In this document: positions 1 to 7,834 of the stretch, in pieces
Numbering within the stretch: the first letter of the stretch is position 1
Layout: every line of letters starts with the position of its first letter
NCBI RefSeq assembly: GCF_947492405.1
Contig: NZ_CANLMP010000008.1
Location: 161,435-225,434 of the forward strand
From: an uncultured Aquimarina sp.
Lineage (GTDB): Bacteria; Bacteroidota; Bacteroidia; Flavobacteriales; Flavobacteriaceae
Direction of reading: 5' to 3'
DNA length: 64,000 nucleotides
The notes under the pieces: generated by a model
The model's database searches: none
The model's input: the letters and a program-made list of their open reading frames with translations, nothing else
What the model was told of the DNA's origin: nothing
Position numbers and translations under genes: made by a program

Positions 1-1942
1 TATATTGCGATGTAGGTTGCCCATTTACTACACTTGATGCAAATGATAATTTGCTACCACCTATATCTTGCTGTCCTGTAACACCATATCCCAATCGTAG
101 TTTAAGATTACTTAGAGTTTGGGAATCTGCTAAGAAGTTTTCATCAGAAATATTCCAGGCAAATGCTGCTGCCGGGAAATTACCCCATCTGTTTTCTTCG
201 CTAAACCTTGATGTCCCATCTCTTCTATAAGATAGAGTAAACAAATACTTTTCATTAATAGAGAAATTTGCTCTCCCAAAAAAAGCAAGAAGAACTAGAT
301 TAGGATCTGTAGTAAAGTCAGGGATAGTACTTTCATTATCATCTCTTTGTTCATTGGTAGTAAATCTATCTACTTCAAATTTTTGATAAGAATAACCACC
401 TGTTACATCTAAGCCAATGCTTCCTATATCCTTTTTATAATTTAAAAAACCATCAAAAAGTGTGTTTTTTCTATACTGTGTTTCATCAACTCTTGATCCT
501 ACAAACGTACCATCGTCTAATCGTATACTACTGATACTTTCTCTGGATAATTCATTGAATTCTTCACTATCTGTTTCGTCAAAACCAACATTAACAGTAC
601 CTGTTAGCTCTGGGAAAGAAGGCAAAGCATAGCTTACTTTGAAATTACCATAAATTCTCTGAACTTCACTACGGTTTTCTCTTTGTAATAACGCGGCAAC
701 TGGATTTCTTGTCCCATTAAGAGGAGTTATATTACCACTACCGTCATCAGTGAAGTATTCGTTGAAACCTCCAAAAGGAGATGTTGGATCATATATAGGT
801 TGAGTTGGATTAAAACGTATAGCAGCGCCTTCCTGGCCACCTGCAAATCTGTTTTTCTCCCAAGACGCATTAGCGTTTAAGTTTATTTTTAAACTACCGT
901 TAAGTAATGTAGGGTTTAGAACTAAAGAGGCTGAACTTCTTTCGAATTCACTAGTTAACCTTAAACCTGGTTGGTTTAAATGACCCAATGATAATCTAAC
1001 AGGAAGAACATCAAATAATGATCCTCTAATGGATAGATTGTTGTCTGTAGAAACTACACTTTTATAAATTTCTTCTTGCCAATCAGTATTAGCATTACCT
1101 AATAACCCAATATCCTGAGGTCTTCTTTCTGCTATCAAAGCTCTATACTCATCTGCAGAAAAAACATCTATGGTTTTAGGTAAGGTAAATAAACCACTCT
1201 GAAAGTTATAATCTACTTTTAAACCCTTGCTACCTTTTATTGTTTCGATAATAATAACCCCCGCAGAAGCTCTATTTCCATAAATAGCAGTTGCAGATGC
1301 ATCTTTTAATACTGTAAAAGATTTTATATTATTAGGGTTAATTGTTGATAGAATAGATCTTGCTCCTTTAGCATTTTCGTTACTTAAAGGGAGACCATCT
1401 ACAACAATAAGTGGATCGTTAGAGGCATTTAATGAACCTCCACCTCGAATACGAATGTTGGAATTTCCTCCTGGATCTCCTGGTGTGTTGATTACTACAC
1501 CAGCAACACGACCATTTAAAAGGTTTTCTGGAGTCACAATATTACCACTGTTAAAATCATCAGCAGTTACTGTACTTACAGAACCTGTTAAATCTTTCTT
1601 TCTGGCAGCACCATAACCAATGACTACTACCTGCTCTAGTTCTGCTGCATCTTCCTGTAACGCAACATCGATTCTTTCAGTTCCGGAATAAGTAAATTCC
1701 TGAGGAAGAAAGCCTACATAGGAAAATTCAATGACATCCCCATTGTTTACTCCGTTTAAAACGTAATTTCCATCAAAATCAGTAGAAGTTCCGTTTGTTG
1801 TTCCCTTTAGTATGATATTAACACCGGGGATCGGTTGACCATTTCCAGCATCAGTAACAGTACCACTGACCGATGACTGTGCAAAAAAGCTCATTGGTAT
1901 CAACCACAATAAAAACAATGCGCTTTTAGTAAATGTTTTCAT
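1..1942 (-). CDS. susC: SusC/RagA-family TonB-linked outer membrane receptor (partial, C-terminus off window)
   Basis: Outer membrane beta-barrel receptor that would import maltodextrins with TonB energy. It is absent from the ORF track because it runs off the left edge without a stop. Reading the minus strand from the ATG at 1942 gives a signal peptide (MKTFTKSALFLLWLIPMSFFAQ), then a carboxypeptidase-regulatory-like domain (SGTVTDAGNGQPIPGVNI), then a TonB plug with VVVIGYGAARKKDLTGSVS, RIRGGGSLNASNDPLIVVDG and KDASATAIYGNRASAGVI, all typical of SusC. About 647 residues are visible; family members have roughly 1000. A susD partner would be expected just left of the window. It is divergent from a LacI-type regulator and shares a 225-bp intergenic region with a palindromic operator candidate. 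The maltodextrin substrate is inferred from the downstream maltose phosphorylase and amylases. Confidence 0.95.
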   Translation of the reverse strand, partial: MKTFTKSALFLLWLIPMSFFAQSSVSGTVTDAGNGQPIPGVNIILKGTTNGTSTDFDGNYVLNGVNNGDVIEFSYVGFLPQEFTYSGTERIDVALQEDAAELEQVVVIGYGAARKKDLTGSVSTVTADDFNSGNIVTPENLLNGRVAGVVINTPGDPGGNSNIRIRGGGSLNASNDPLIVVDGLPLSNENAKGARSILSTINPNNIKSFTVLKDASATAIYGNRASAGVIIIETIKGSKGLKVDYNFQSGLFTLPKTIDVFSADEYRALIAERRPQDIGLLGNANTDWQEEIYKSVVSTDNNLSIRGSLFDVLPVRLSLGHLNQPGLRLTSEFERSSASLVLNPTLLNGSLKINLNANASWEKNRFAGGQEGAAIRFNPTQPIYDPTSPFGGFNEYFTDDGSGNITPLNGTRNPVAALLQRENRSEVQRIYGNFKVSYALPSFPELTGTVNVGFDETDSEEFNELSRESISSIRLDDGTFVGSRVDETQYRKNTLFDGFLNYKKDIGSIGLDVTGGYSYQKFEVDRFTTNEQRDDNESTIPDFTTDPNLVLLAFFGRANFSINEKYLFTLSYRRDGTSRFSEENRWGNFPAAAFAWNISDENFLADSQTLSNLKLRLGYGVTGQQDIGGSKLSFASSVVNGQPTSQY

Positions 1943-1975
1943 ATAAATTTAAATTAGTTTTTAATTGTTTTTAGC

Positions 1976-1993
1976 CTTATATTTTCACTTTCT
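1976..1993 (+). repeat. Exact 18-bp repeat, copy 1 (upstream of susC)
   Basis: CTTATATTTTCACTTTCT, the same 18 bases as at 3246-3263. This copy is 34 bp upstream of the susC start and lies in the probable susC leader, downstream of the putative -7 box at 2017-2010. Confidence 0.6.
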
Positions 1994-2051
1994 GAAAGCC
2001 AATGTATGTAAAATCTATGTTAAATTTGAGCTACGGTGTAGCCGTAACCTT

Positions 2052-2067
2052 ACGAAAACGTTTGCGT
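2052..2067. promoter_or_regulatory. LacI-type operator candidate between susC and lacI
   Basis: ACGAAAACGTTTGCGT is a 16-bp near-palindrome (14 of 16 positions symmetric) with a central CG, the usual shape of LacI-family operators. It lies between divergent susC and the LacI-type gene. A TAGATTTT -7-like box for susC lies at 2017-2010, about 45 bp away, which would suit an activator. A core AAACGTTT recurs upstream of pfkA. Binding by the adjacent regulator is inferred. Confidence 0.6.
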
Positions 2068-2167
2068 GTGGATAACTTTTAAAATTATGTTAAAATTTTA
2101 AGGGTAATTGTGATCATATCGCATATTTTCGCAACAAATTTTAACTTTTAATAAAAATTCAAGGGAA

Positions 2168-3190
2168 ATGAAGCAAAAAGTTACGTTAAAACAAATAGCA
2201 AAAGAACTAGATGTGTCTATCTCAACAGTGTCAAAAGCATTAAAAGATAGTGTAGAGATAAGTTTAGATACTCGACAAAAGGTAAAAGCTTTCGCTAAGT
2301 TGTATAATTATAAGCCTAACAACATTGCACTTAGCCTGAAAAACAGAAAAACCAAAACAATTGGAGTCATAATTCCTGAGATTGTTCATCATTTTTTTAC
2401 TACGGTAATTGGAGGTGTTGAGAAGGTTGCCAATGAAAAAGGCTATAATGTAATTATATGTTCTTCAAACAATTCTTTTGATAAAGAAGTAATTAACCTG
2501 GAAATGCTAGCCAGCGGAAGCGCTGATGGTTTTATTCTATCCGTCGCAAAAGAAACACAACAAAAAAAGGATTATCATCATATAGAAGAAACAATGAGTC
2601 AAGGGATGCCAGTCGTACTTTTTGACAGGATAATTGACGAGCTTGTGTGTGATAAGGTGATTATTGATGATGGAAAAGGTGCTCAGACAGCCACTAATCA
2701 CTTGTTATCTTTAGGATGTAAAAAGATAGCTATTCTTACAACTGTAGATTACATAAGTGTGGGTAAGCTTAGAACCAATGGGTATTTAAGAGCATTAAGA
2801 GCTTATGATATTACTGCTCGTGAAGACTATATTCTAAAAATAGAAGATATTGATAATTGCGAATCAGAAATTTCAGATTTCCTTGAAGATAAAGATGTGG
2901 ATGCAATTTTTGCTGTTAATGAACTATTTGCAGTAACTGCAGCAAGAGTTCTAAATGAACAAGGTAAAAAAGTGCCTGATGATGTATCTATTGTAGGGTT
3001 TACAGATGGTATATTATCAAAGCATTTTATCCCTAGTTTAACAACAATCAGTCAGCACGGAGAAGAAATGGGTGTAAGAGCAGCAAAGCTTCTTATAGAC
3101 AAGCTTGAAGGGGAAGAAGATATTCCCGAAGAATATAAAACGGTAATCATAGATACCAGCTTGATCCAAAGGCAATCCACAAAAAAATAA
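2168..3190 (+). CDS. LacI/GalR-family transcriptional regulator of maltodextrin genes
   Basis: A 340-residue DNA-binding regulator. An N-terminal helix-turn-helix at residues 5-30 (LKQIAKELDVSISTVSKAL) is followed by a periplasmic-binding-protein-like sensor domain from about residue 63 (KTIGVIIPEIVHHFF) to the end, the full usual LacI length. It lies between divergent susC and a co-directional sugar MFS gene, pgmB, maltose phosphorylase and amylases, so a maltose or maltodextrin effector is the natural inference. Flavobacterial LacI-type regulators in such loci often activate, but the sign of control here cannot be read from sequence. The best operator candidate lies 100 bp upstream of its start. 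Confidence 0.9.
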   Translation: MKQKVTLKQIAKELDVSISTVSKALKDSVEISLDTRQKVKAFAKLYNYKPNNIALSLKNRKTKTIGVIIPEIVHHFFTTVIGGVEKVANEKGYNVIICSSNNSFDKEVINLEMLASGSADGFILSVAKETQQKKDYHHIEETMSQGMPVVLFDRIIDELVCDKVIIDDGKGAQTATNHLLSLGCKKIAILTTVDYISVGKLRTNGYLRALRAYDITAREDYILKIEDIDNCESEISDFLEDKDVDAIFAVNELFAVTAARVLNEQGKKVPDDVSIVGFTDGILSKHFIPSLTTISQHGEEMGVRAAKLLIDKLEGEEDIPEEYKTVIIDTSLIQRQSTKK

Positions 3191-3244
3191 CACACTAAAA
3201 ACTATTTTATTTAAAATATTATAATATATTTGATCCCTATCAGA

Positions 3245-3263
3245 ACTTATATTTTCACTTTCT
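3245..3263 (+). repeat. Exact 18-bp repeat, copy 2 (upstream of MFS gene)
   Basis: CTTATATTTTCACTTTCT occurs here (preceded by A) and again at 1976-1993 upstream of susC, in the same plus-strand orientation. Both copies sit in intergenic regions flanking the LacI-type gene. It is not palindromic. It could be a shared promoter or regulator element, or a leftover of a local duplication. Confidence 0.6.
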
Positions 3264-3322
3264 ACTAAAATAAGTTTTGATGAGTGTACGCGCTTATCAA
3301 GTAATAATCAAACATTTACTTA

Positions 3323-4678
3323 ATGAACAAGCGTAAGCTAAGTTTCTGGGAAATATGGAACATGAGTTTCGGTTTCTTAGGAATACAAATGGGATTTGCT
3401 TTACAGAATGCAAATGCTAGTCGAATACTACAAATTTTTGGAGCGGATGTTCATGAATTATCATGGTTTTGGATTGTTGCTCCGTTAACAGGTTTAATAG
3501 TTCAGCCAATAATAGGATATTACAGTGATAAAACTTGGACTCGTTTAGGACGTAGAAGGCCATTTTTTCTTACGGGAGCTATTCTTGCATCTATTGGGCT
3601 TTTATTAATGCCTAATGCAGATATGTTTACTGCATTTTTACCATCGTTGTGGGTAGGAGCAGGAATGCTTATGATAATGGATGCTTCATTTAATGTTGCA
3701 ATGGAACCATTTCGTGCCTTAGTTGCAGATAATTTACCTTCTGATCAGCGTACACTTGGTTTCAGTGTTCAGACTATTTTAATTGGAATAGGAGCTGTTA
3801 TTGGTTCTTGGTTACCATATGTACTTGCGAATTGGTTTAATGTATCTAATGAAGCACAAGTAGGTGAAGTACCATTACATTTGCTGTTATCCTTTATTAT
3901 CGGAGCTGTTGTTTTAGTTAGTAGTATCTTATTAACTGTATTTACAACAAAAGAGTATTCCCCTGAAGAACTTAGTCAATTTGATGAAGATCCTGAAGAA
4001 ATTATAGAAGAAGAGAAGTCTTCGTTAATGAATATTTTTTCGGATTTTAGAAAGATGCCGTTAACTATGAAACAGTTAAGCGGTGTTCAATTCTTTTCTT
4101 GGTTTGGATTATTTGGTATGTGGGTTTTTTCTACACCAGCGATAGCACATCATGTATATGGATTGCCACTAGATGATCATAGTAGCGAAGCATATCAAAA
4201 TGCAGGTGATTGGGTAGGTGTATTATTTGGAGTGTATAATGCTGTATCTGCTGTATTCGCATTCTTTCTCCCTTATATTGCTCTTAAAATAGGGAGAAAA
4301 TTGACACATTCAGTTTCTTTAGTGATAGGTGGACTGGGACTTATATCAATTTACTTAGTGCCTAACGAAGATTGGTTAATGCTATCTATGGTAGGTATTG
4401 GAATTGCCTGGGCAAGTATTTTGGCAATGCCATATGCTATATTAGCAGGCTCAATACCAGCAAGGAAAATGGGAGTTTATATGGGAATATTTAATTTCTT
4501 CATCGTGCTTCCACAAATTATTAATGCCATTATTGGTGGACCTGTAGTAAAATATTTTTATGGAGGTAATCCTATTTACGCTTTAGTGATTAGTGGTATT
4601 TCATTTATAATCGCAGCCTTATTGGTTGTTAGAGTGAAAGATGTGGACGATAAGACTTTATTAAACAAAATTAACTAG
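3323..4678 (+). CDS. MFS sugar transporter, SLC45/GPH-like (probable maltose permease)
   Basis: A 451-residue inner membrane carrier with about 12 hydrophobic segments. A charged cytoplasmic loop GRRRPFF near residue 77 resembles the MFS motif of SLC45/GPH sugar:cation symporters, and an acidic linker (DEDPEEIIEEE) separates the two halves. It lies between a LacI-type regulator and pgmB/maltose phosphorylase. It probably imports maltose released in the periplasm so that the cytoplasmic phosphorylase can use it; the substrate is inferred from context. Seven bases separate its stop from pgmB, so the genes are probably co-transcribed. A near-consensus -7 box (TAAGTTTT) lies about 45 bp before the start. 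Confidence 0.88.
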   Translation: MNKRKLSFWEIWNMSFGFLGIQMGFALQNANASRILQIFGADVHELSWFWIVAPLTGLIVQPIIGYYSDKTWTRLGRRRPFFLTGAILASIGLLLMPNADMFTAFLPSLWVGAGMLMIMDASFNVAMEPFRALVADNLPSDQRTLGFSVQTILIGIGAVIGSWLPYVLANWFNVSNEAQVGEVPLHLLLSFIIGAVVLVSSILLTVFTTKEYSPEELSQFDEDPEEIIEEEKSSLMNIFSDFRKMPLTMKQLSGVQFFSWFGLFGMWVFSTPAIAHHVYGLPLDDHSSEAYQNAGDWVGVLFGVYNAVSAVFAFFLPYIALKIGRKLTHSVSLVIGGLGLISIYLVPNEDWLMLSMVGIGIAWASILAMPYAILAGSIPARKMGVYMGIFNFFIVLPQIINAIIGGPVVKYFYGGNPIYALVISGISFIIAALLVVRVKDVDDKTLLNKIN

Positions 4679-4684
4679 TAGAGA

Positions 4685-5350
4685 ATGACAAAAAAAGCAT
4701 TCATATTTGATCTAGATGGTGTCATAGTAGACACAGCTAAATACCATTTTTTAGCATGGCAAAATTTAGCCAACGGTCTTGGTATATCTTTTTCTGAGGA
4801 ACAAAACGAACAACTAAAAGGAGTTAGCCGAATACGATCTTTAGAAAAAATTTTAGAATGGGGAAATAAAACCATTTCAGAAGAAGAATTTACAACCTTA
4901 ATGGCCAAAAAGAATGAAGAATATCTAAATTATATTGAGACCATGGATACATCCGAAATTCTTCCGGACGTACCTAGAGTTTTAGAATATCTTTTAACCA
5001 AAGATCAAGCTGTAGCACTGGGTTCTGCCAGTAAGAATGCAAGGATTATTTTGGATAAGGTATTATTAAAAGAGAAATTTCATGCTATTGTAGATGGTAC
5101 GGATGTGTCAAAAGCAAAACCGGATCCCGAAGTATTTTTAATTGGAGCGCAAAAACTGGGGGTAGCTCCTAAAGATTGTGTCGTTTTTGAAGATTCAGTA
5201 GCAGGAATTCAAGCTGCTAATATTGCCAATATGATAAGTATTGGTATTGGAGATGCAAATGTTTTACATGAAGCGGATTACATATTTAATAATTTTACAG
5301 AAATTACAGAAGAGTTTATTAACCAATTAGTTATAACCGAAAAAGTTTGA
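4685..5350 (+). CDS. pgmB: Beta-phosphoglucomutase
   Basis: Cytoplasmic HAD-superfamily enzyme converting beta-D-glucose-1-phosphate to glucose-6-phosphate. At 221 residues it has the normal length. The N-terminal FDLDGVIVDT carries the phosphoryl-accepting Asp9 and the acid/base Asp11. Later HAD motifs are GSASKNA, KAKPDPEVF and VFEDSVAGIQAA. It is directly followed by the GH65 phosphorylase that makes beta-glucose-1-P, which fixes the assignment over other HAD mutases. Confidence 0.96.
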   Translation: MTKKAFIFDLDGVIVDTAKYHFLAWQNLANGLGISFSEEQNEQLKGVSRIRSLEKILEWGNKTISEEEFTTLMAKKNEEYLNYIETMDTSEILPDVPRVLEYLLTKDQAVALGSASKNARIILDKVLLKEKFHAIVDGTDVSKAKPDPEVFLIGAQKLGVAPKDCVVFEDSVAGIQAANIANMISIGIGDANVLHEADYIFNNFTEITEEFINQLVITEKV

Positions 5351-5357
5351 GAATAAT

Positions 5358-5407
5358 AAGGAGTCGCCTGAGTAAATACAATGTTTGATACTTAGGCAAG
5401 TCTCCTT
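5358..5407 (+). other. Long imperfect hairpin between pgmB and the GH65 gene
   Basis: AAGGAG pairs with CTCCTT and GCCTGAGTA pairs with TACTTAGGC (one G-T), closing on a 14-base loop. No T-run follows, so it is not a classical terminator. It may adjust stability or relative expression of the two operon genes. Confidence 0.5.
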
Positions 5408-5434
5408 AGCAACTAAAAATAAAAAAGAGAACCG

Positions 5435-7741
5435 ATGAATCAGGATTATATTAAACCAGATAACTGGTCTATAATTGAAGAAGGATTTGATGTAGAAAGA
5501 GTTAAGTCCTCAGAAAGTCTTTTTAGTATAGGTAACGGTGCGATGGGGCAGCGTGCAAATTTTGAAGAGACATATACAGGCCCTACTTTTCAGGGAAGTT
5601 ATATTGCAGGAGTATATTATCCTGATAAAACCAGAGTAGGTTGGTGGAAAAATGGGTATCCAGAGTATTTTGCCAAAGTACTTAATGCTCCAAATTGGAT
5701 CGGGATTAATGTAGAGATCAATGGAGAAAAATTAAACTTGCATAAATGCAAAACAATATCAGGTTTTCGTAGAGAACTTAATATGAAAGAAGGTTGGTAT
5801 CAGCGTTCGTTTAATGCAATTTTGCAAAATAATACCGAAATTACAGTTAAATCAACAAGGTTTTTAAGCTTAGATTTAGATGAAGTTGGTGCTATTAAGT
5901 ATGAAGTAACTCCAGTAAATAAAGATGCAGTAGTTAAGTTTATACCATATTTAGATTCTGGAATTACTAATGAGGATACTAACTGGGATGACAAATTCTG
6001 GGATACATACGAAGTGTCACATAAAGGTAATTCAGCATACATATCGTCTAAAACGATGAAGACAGAATTTCATGTATGTACAGGAATGCTCAATCAATTA
6101 TATCTTGACGAAAAATTACAAGATGTTTACCCAACGGTTGAAACGAACAAAACCTATGCAGGTCTTAGTTATGAAGTAGATGTAGCAAAAGGAAGAACCG
6201 CTGCAATTCATAAATTTGGTGGATATACCGTTTCATTAAATCATAAGCAAGAAGATATAGCATCTGCGAGTGCAGCCGTATTAAAACAAGCGTCTGAATC
6301 TGGTTTTGAAGCATTATTAGATCTTCAAAAGAAGGCTTGGTCCAAAATTTGGGAAATGGCAGATATAGCTATTGATGGAGATGTAAAGGCACAACAAGGT
6401 ATTCGTTTTAATATTTTTCAGCTAAATCAGACGTATTTAGGTAAAGACGCCAGATTAAATATTGGTCCAAAAGGATTTACAGGAGAGAAATATGGAGGAA
6501 GCACTTATTGGGATACAGAAGCATATTGTATTCCTTTTTATATGGCTACCAAAAATCAAAATGTAGCGAGAAGTTTATTACAATATCGCTATAACCACCT
6601 AGAGAAAGCTATAGAGAATGCTGAAAAACTAGGTTTTACTAATGGAGCAGCATTGTATCCAATGGTAACTATGAATGGAGAAGAGTGTCATAATGAATGG
6701 GAGATTACGTTCGAAGAAATTCACCGAAACGGTGCGATGACATTTGCTATCTATAATTATCTACGCTATACTAATGATTATAGCTATATCCCGGAGATGG
6801 GATTGGAAGTGATGATCGCCATTGCTCGTTTTTGGCATCAAAGAGCAACATTTTCTACAGACAAAGAAAAGTACGTTATTTTAGGTGTTACTGGACCTAA
6901 TGAATATGAAAACAATATCAATAATAACTGGTATACTAATTATTTAGCAAAATGGTGTATAGAATATTGTGTTGAAAATATTGAAAAAGTTAGGTCAGAG
7001 TATAAAGCGGATTATGATAGAATTATAGAGAAGACTAAACTAGATCAAAAAGAAATTAATGCAATGCTTGAGGTTGCAGAAAAGATGTATTTCCCTTACT
7101 CAGAAAAACATCAGGTCTATCTTCAGCAAGATGGTTTCTTGGATAAAGAATTAATTACAGTAGATAAATTAGACCAATCTCAACGCCCTATTAATCAGAA
7201 ATGGAGCTGGGATAGAATCTTAAGGTCTCCTTATATTAAGCAAGCTGATACCTTACAAGGTTTCTATATGTTTGAAGATCAATTTACCAGAGAGGAATTA
7301 GAACGTCATTTTGATTTTTATGAACCATTTACAGTTCATGAATCATCTCTTTCTCCTTGCGTTCATAGTATCCAGGCGGCTACATTAGATAGAATGGATC
7401 AAGCATATACTTTTTATCTACGAACATCAAGATTAGATCTTGATGATTATAATAAAGAAGTAGAAGAAGGTCTTCATATTACTAGTATGGCTGGAACTTG
7501 GATGAGTATTGTAGAAGGTTTTGGAGGTTTGAGAGTTAAGAACAATGCATTGTCTTTTACTCCTAAAATCCCTAAAGAATGGAAAGGATATACATTCAAT
7601 GTAAACTTTAGAAATAGTATATTAAAAGTGAACGTTTCCCAGGATGGAACTACCTTTAACTTAGAAGGAGAACACGAGTTATTGATATATGTAGATGGTA
7701 AAGAATTTACGATCTCACCCAATAGTTTAATGACCGTTTAA
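5435..7741 (+). CDS. mapA: GH65 family phosphorylase, probable maltose phosphorylase
   Basis: A 768-residue cytoplasmic enzyme (no signal peptide) of glycoside hydrolase family 65, expected to split maltose with phosphate into glucose and beta-glucose-1-phosphate. The catalytic acid is predicted as Glu490 in VTGPNEYENNINNNWYTN, close in position to the known catalytic Glu of bacterial maltose phosphorylases. The phosphate-binding region (HESSLSPCVHS) and C-terminal beta domain are present and the length is normal. Pairing with pgmB and amylases favours maltose, though kojibiose, nigerose or trehalose phosphorylases share this fold. Confidence 0.93.
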   Translation: MNQDYIKPDNWSIIEEGFDVERVKSSESLFSIGNGAMGQRANFEETYTGPTFQGSYIAGVYYPDKTRVGWWKNGYPEYFAKVLNAPNWIGINVEINGEKLNLHKCKTISGFRRELNMKEGWYQRSFNAILQNNTEITVKSTRFLSLDLDEVGAIKYEVTPVNKDAVVKFIPYLDSGITNEDTNWDDKFWDTYEVSHKGNSAYISSKTMKTEFHVCTGMLNQLYLDEKLQDVYPTVETNKTYAGLSYEVDVAKGRTAAIHKFGGYTVSLNHKQEDIASASAAVLKQASESGFEALLDLQKKAWSKIWEMADIAIDGDVKAQQGIRFNIFQLNQTYLGKDARLNIGPKGFTGEKYGGSTYWDTEAYCIPFYMATKNQNVARSLLQYRYNHLEKAIENAEKLGFTNGAALYPMVTMNGEECHNEWEITFEEIHRNGAMTFAIYNYLRYTNDYSYIPEMGLEVMIAIARFWHQRATFSTDKEKYVILGVTGPNEYENNINNNWYTNYLAKWCIEYCVENIEKVRSEYKADYDRIIEKTKLDQKEINAMLEVAEKMYFPYSEKHQVYLQQDGFLDKELITVDKLDQSQRPINQKWSWDRILRSPYIKQADTLQGFYMFEDQFTREELERHFDFYEPFTVHESSLSPCVHSIQAATLDRMDQAYTFYLRTSRLDLDDYNKEVEEGLHITSMAGTWMSIVEGFGGLRVKNNALSFTPKIPKEWKGYTFNVNFRNSILKVNVSQDGTTFNLEGEHELLIYVDGKEFTISPNSLMTV

Positions 7742-7764
7742 TTCATTTTACAAATGGAACACTT

Positions 7765-7798
7765 AAACACCCCAAAAGCAACAGTTTTTGGGGTGTTT
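7765..7798 (+). terminator. Strong hairpin after the GH65 gene
   Basis: AAACACCCCAAAA pairs perfectly with TTTTGGGGTGTTT over 13 bp with an 8-base loop, 24 bp past the GH65 stop. The following T-run is short, so termination may be partial and lower expression of the amylases. It lies inside the N-terminal extension the ORF track gives to the next gene, which argues against that extension. Confidence 0.7.
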
Positions 7799-7834
7799 AA
7801 TTCAATAGAGATTATACAAATCAAAATTAGATCT

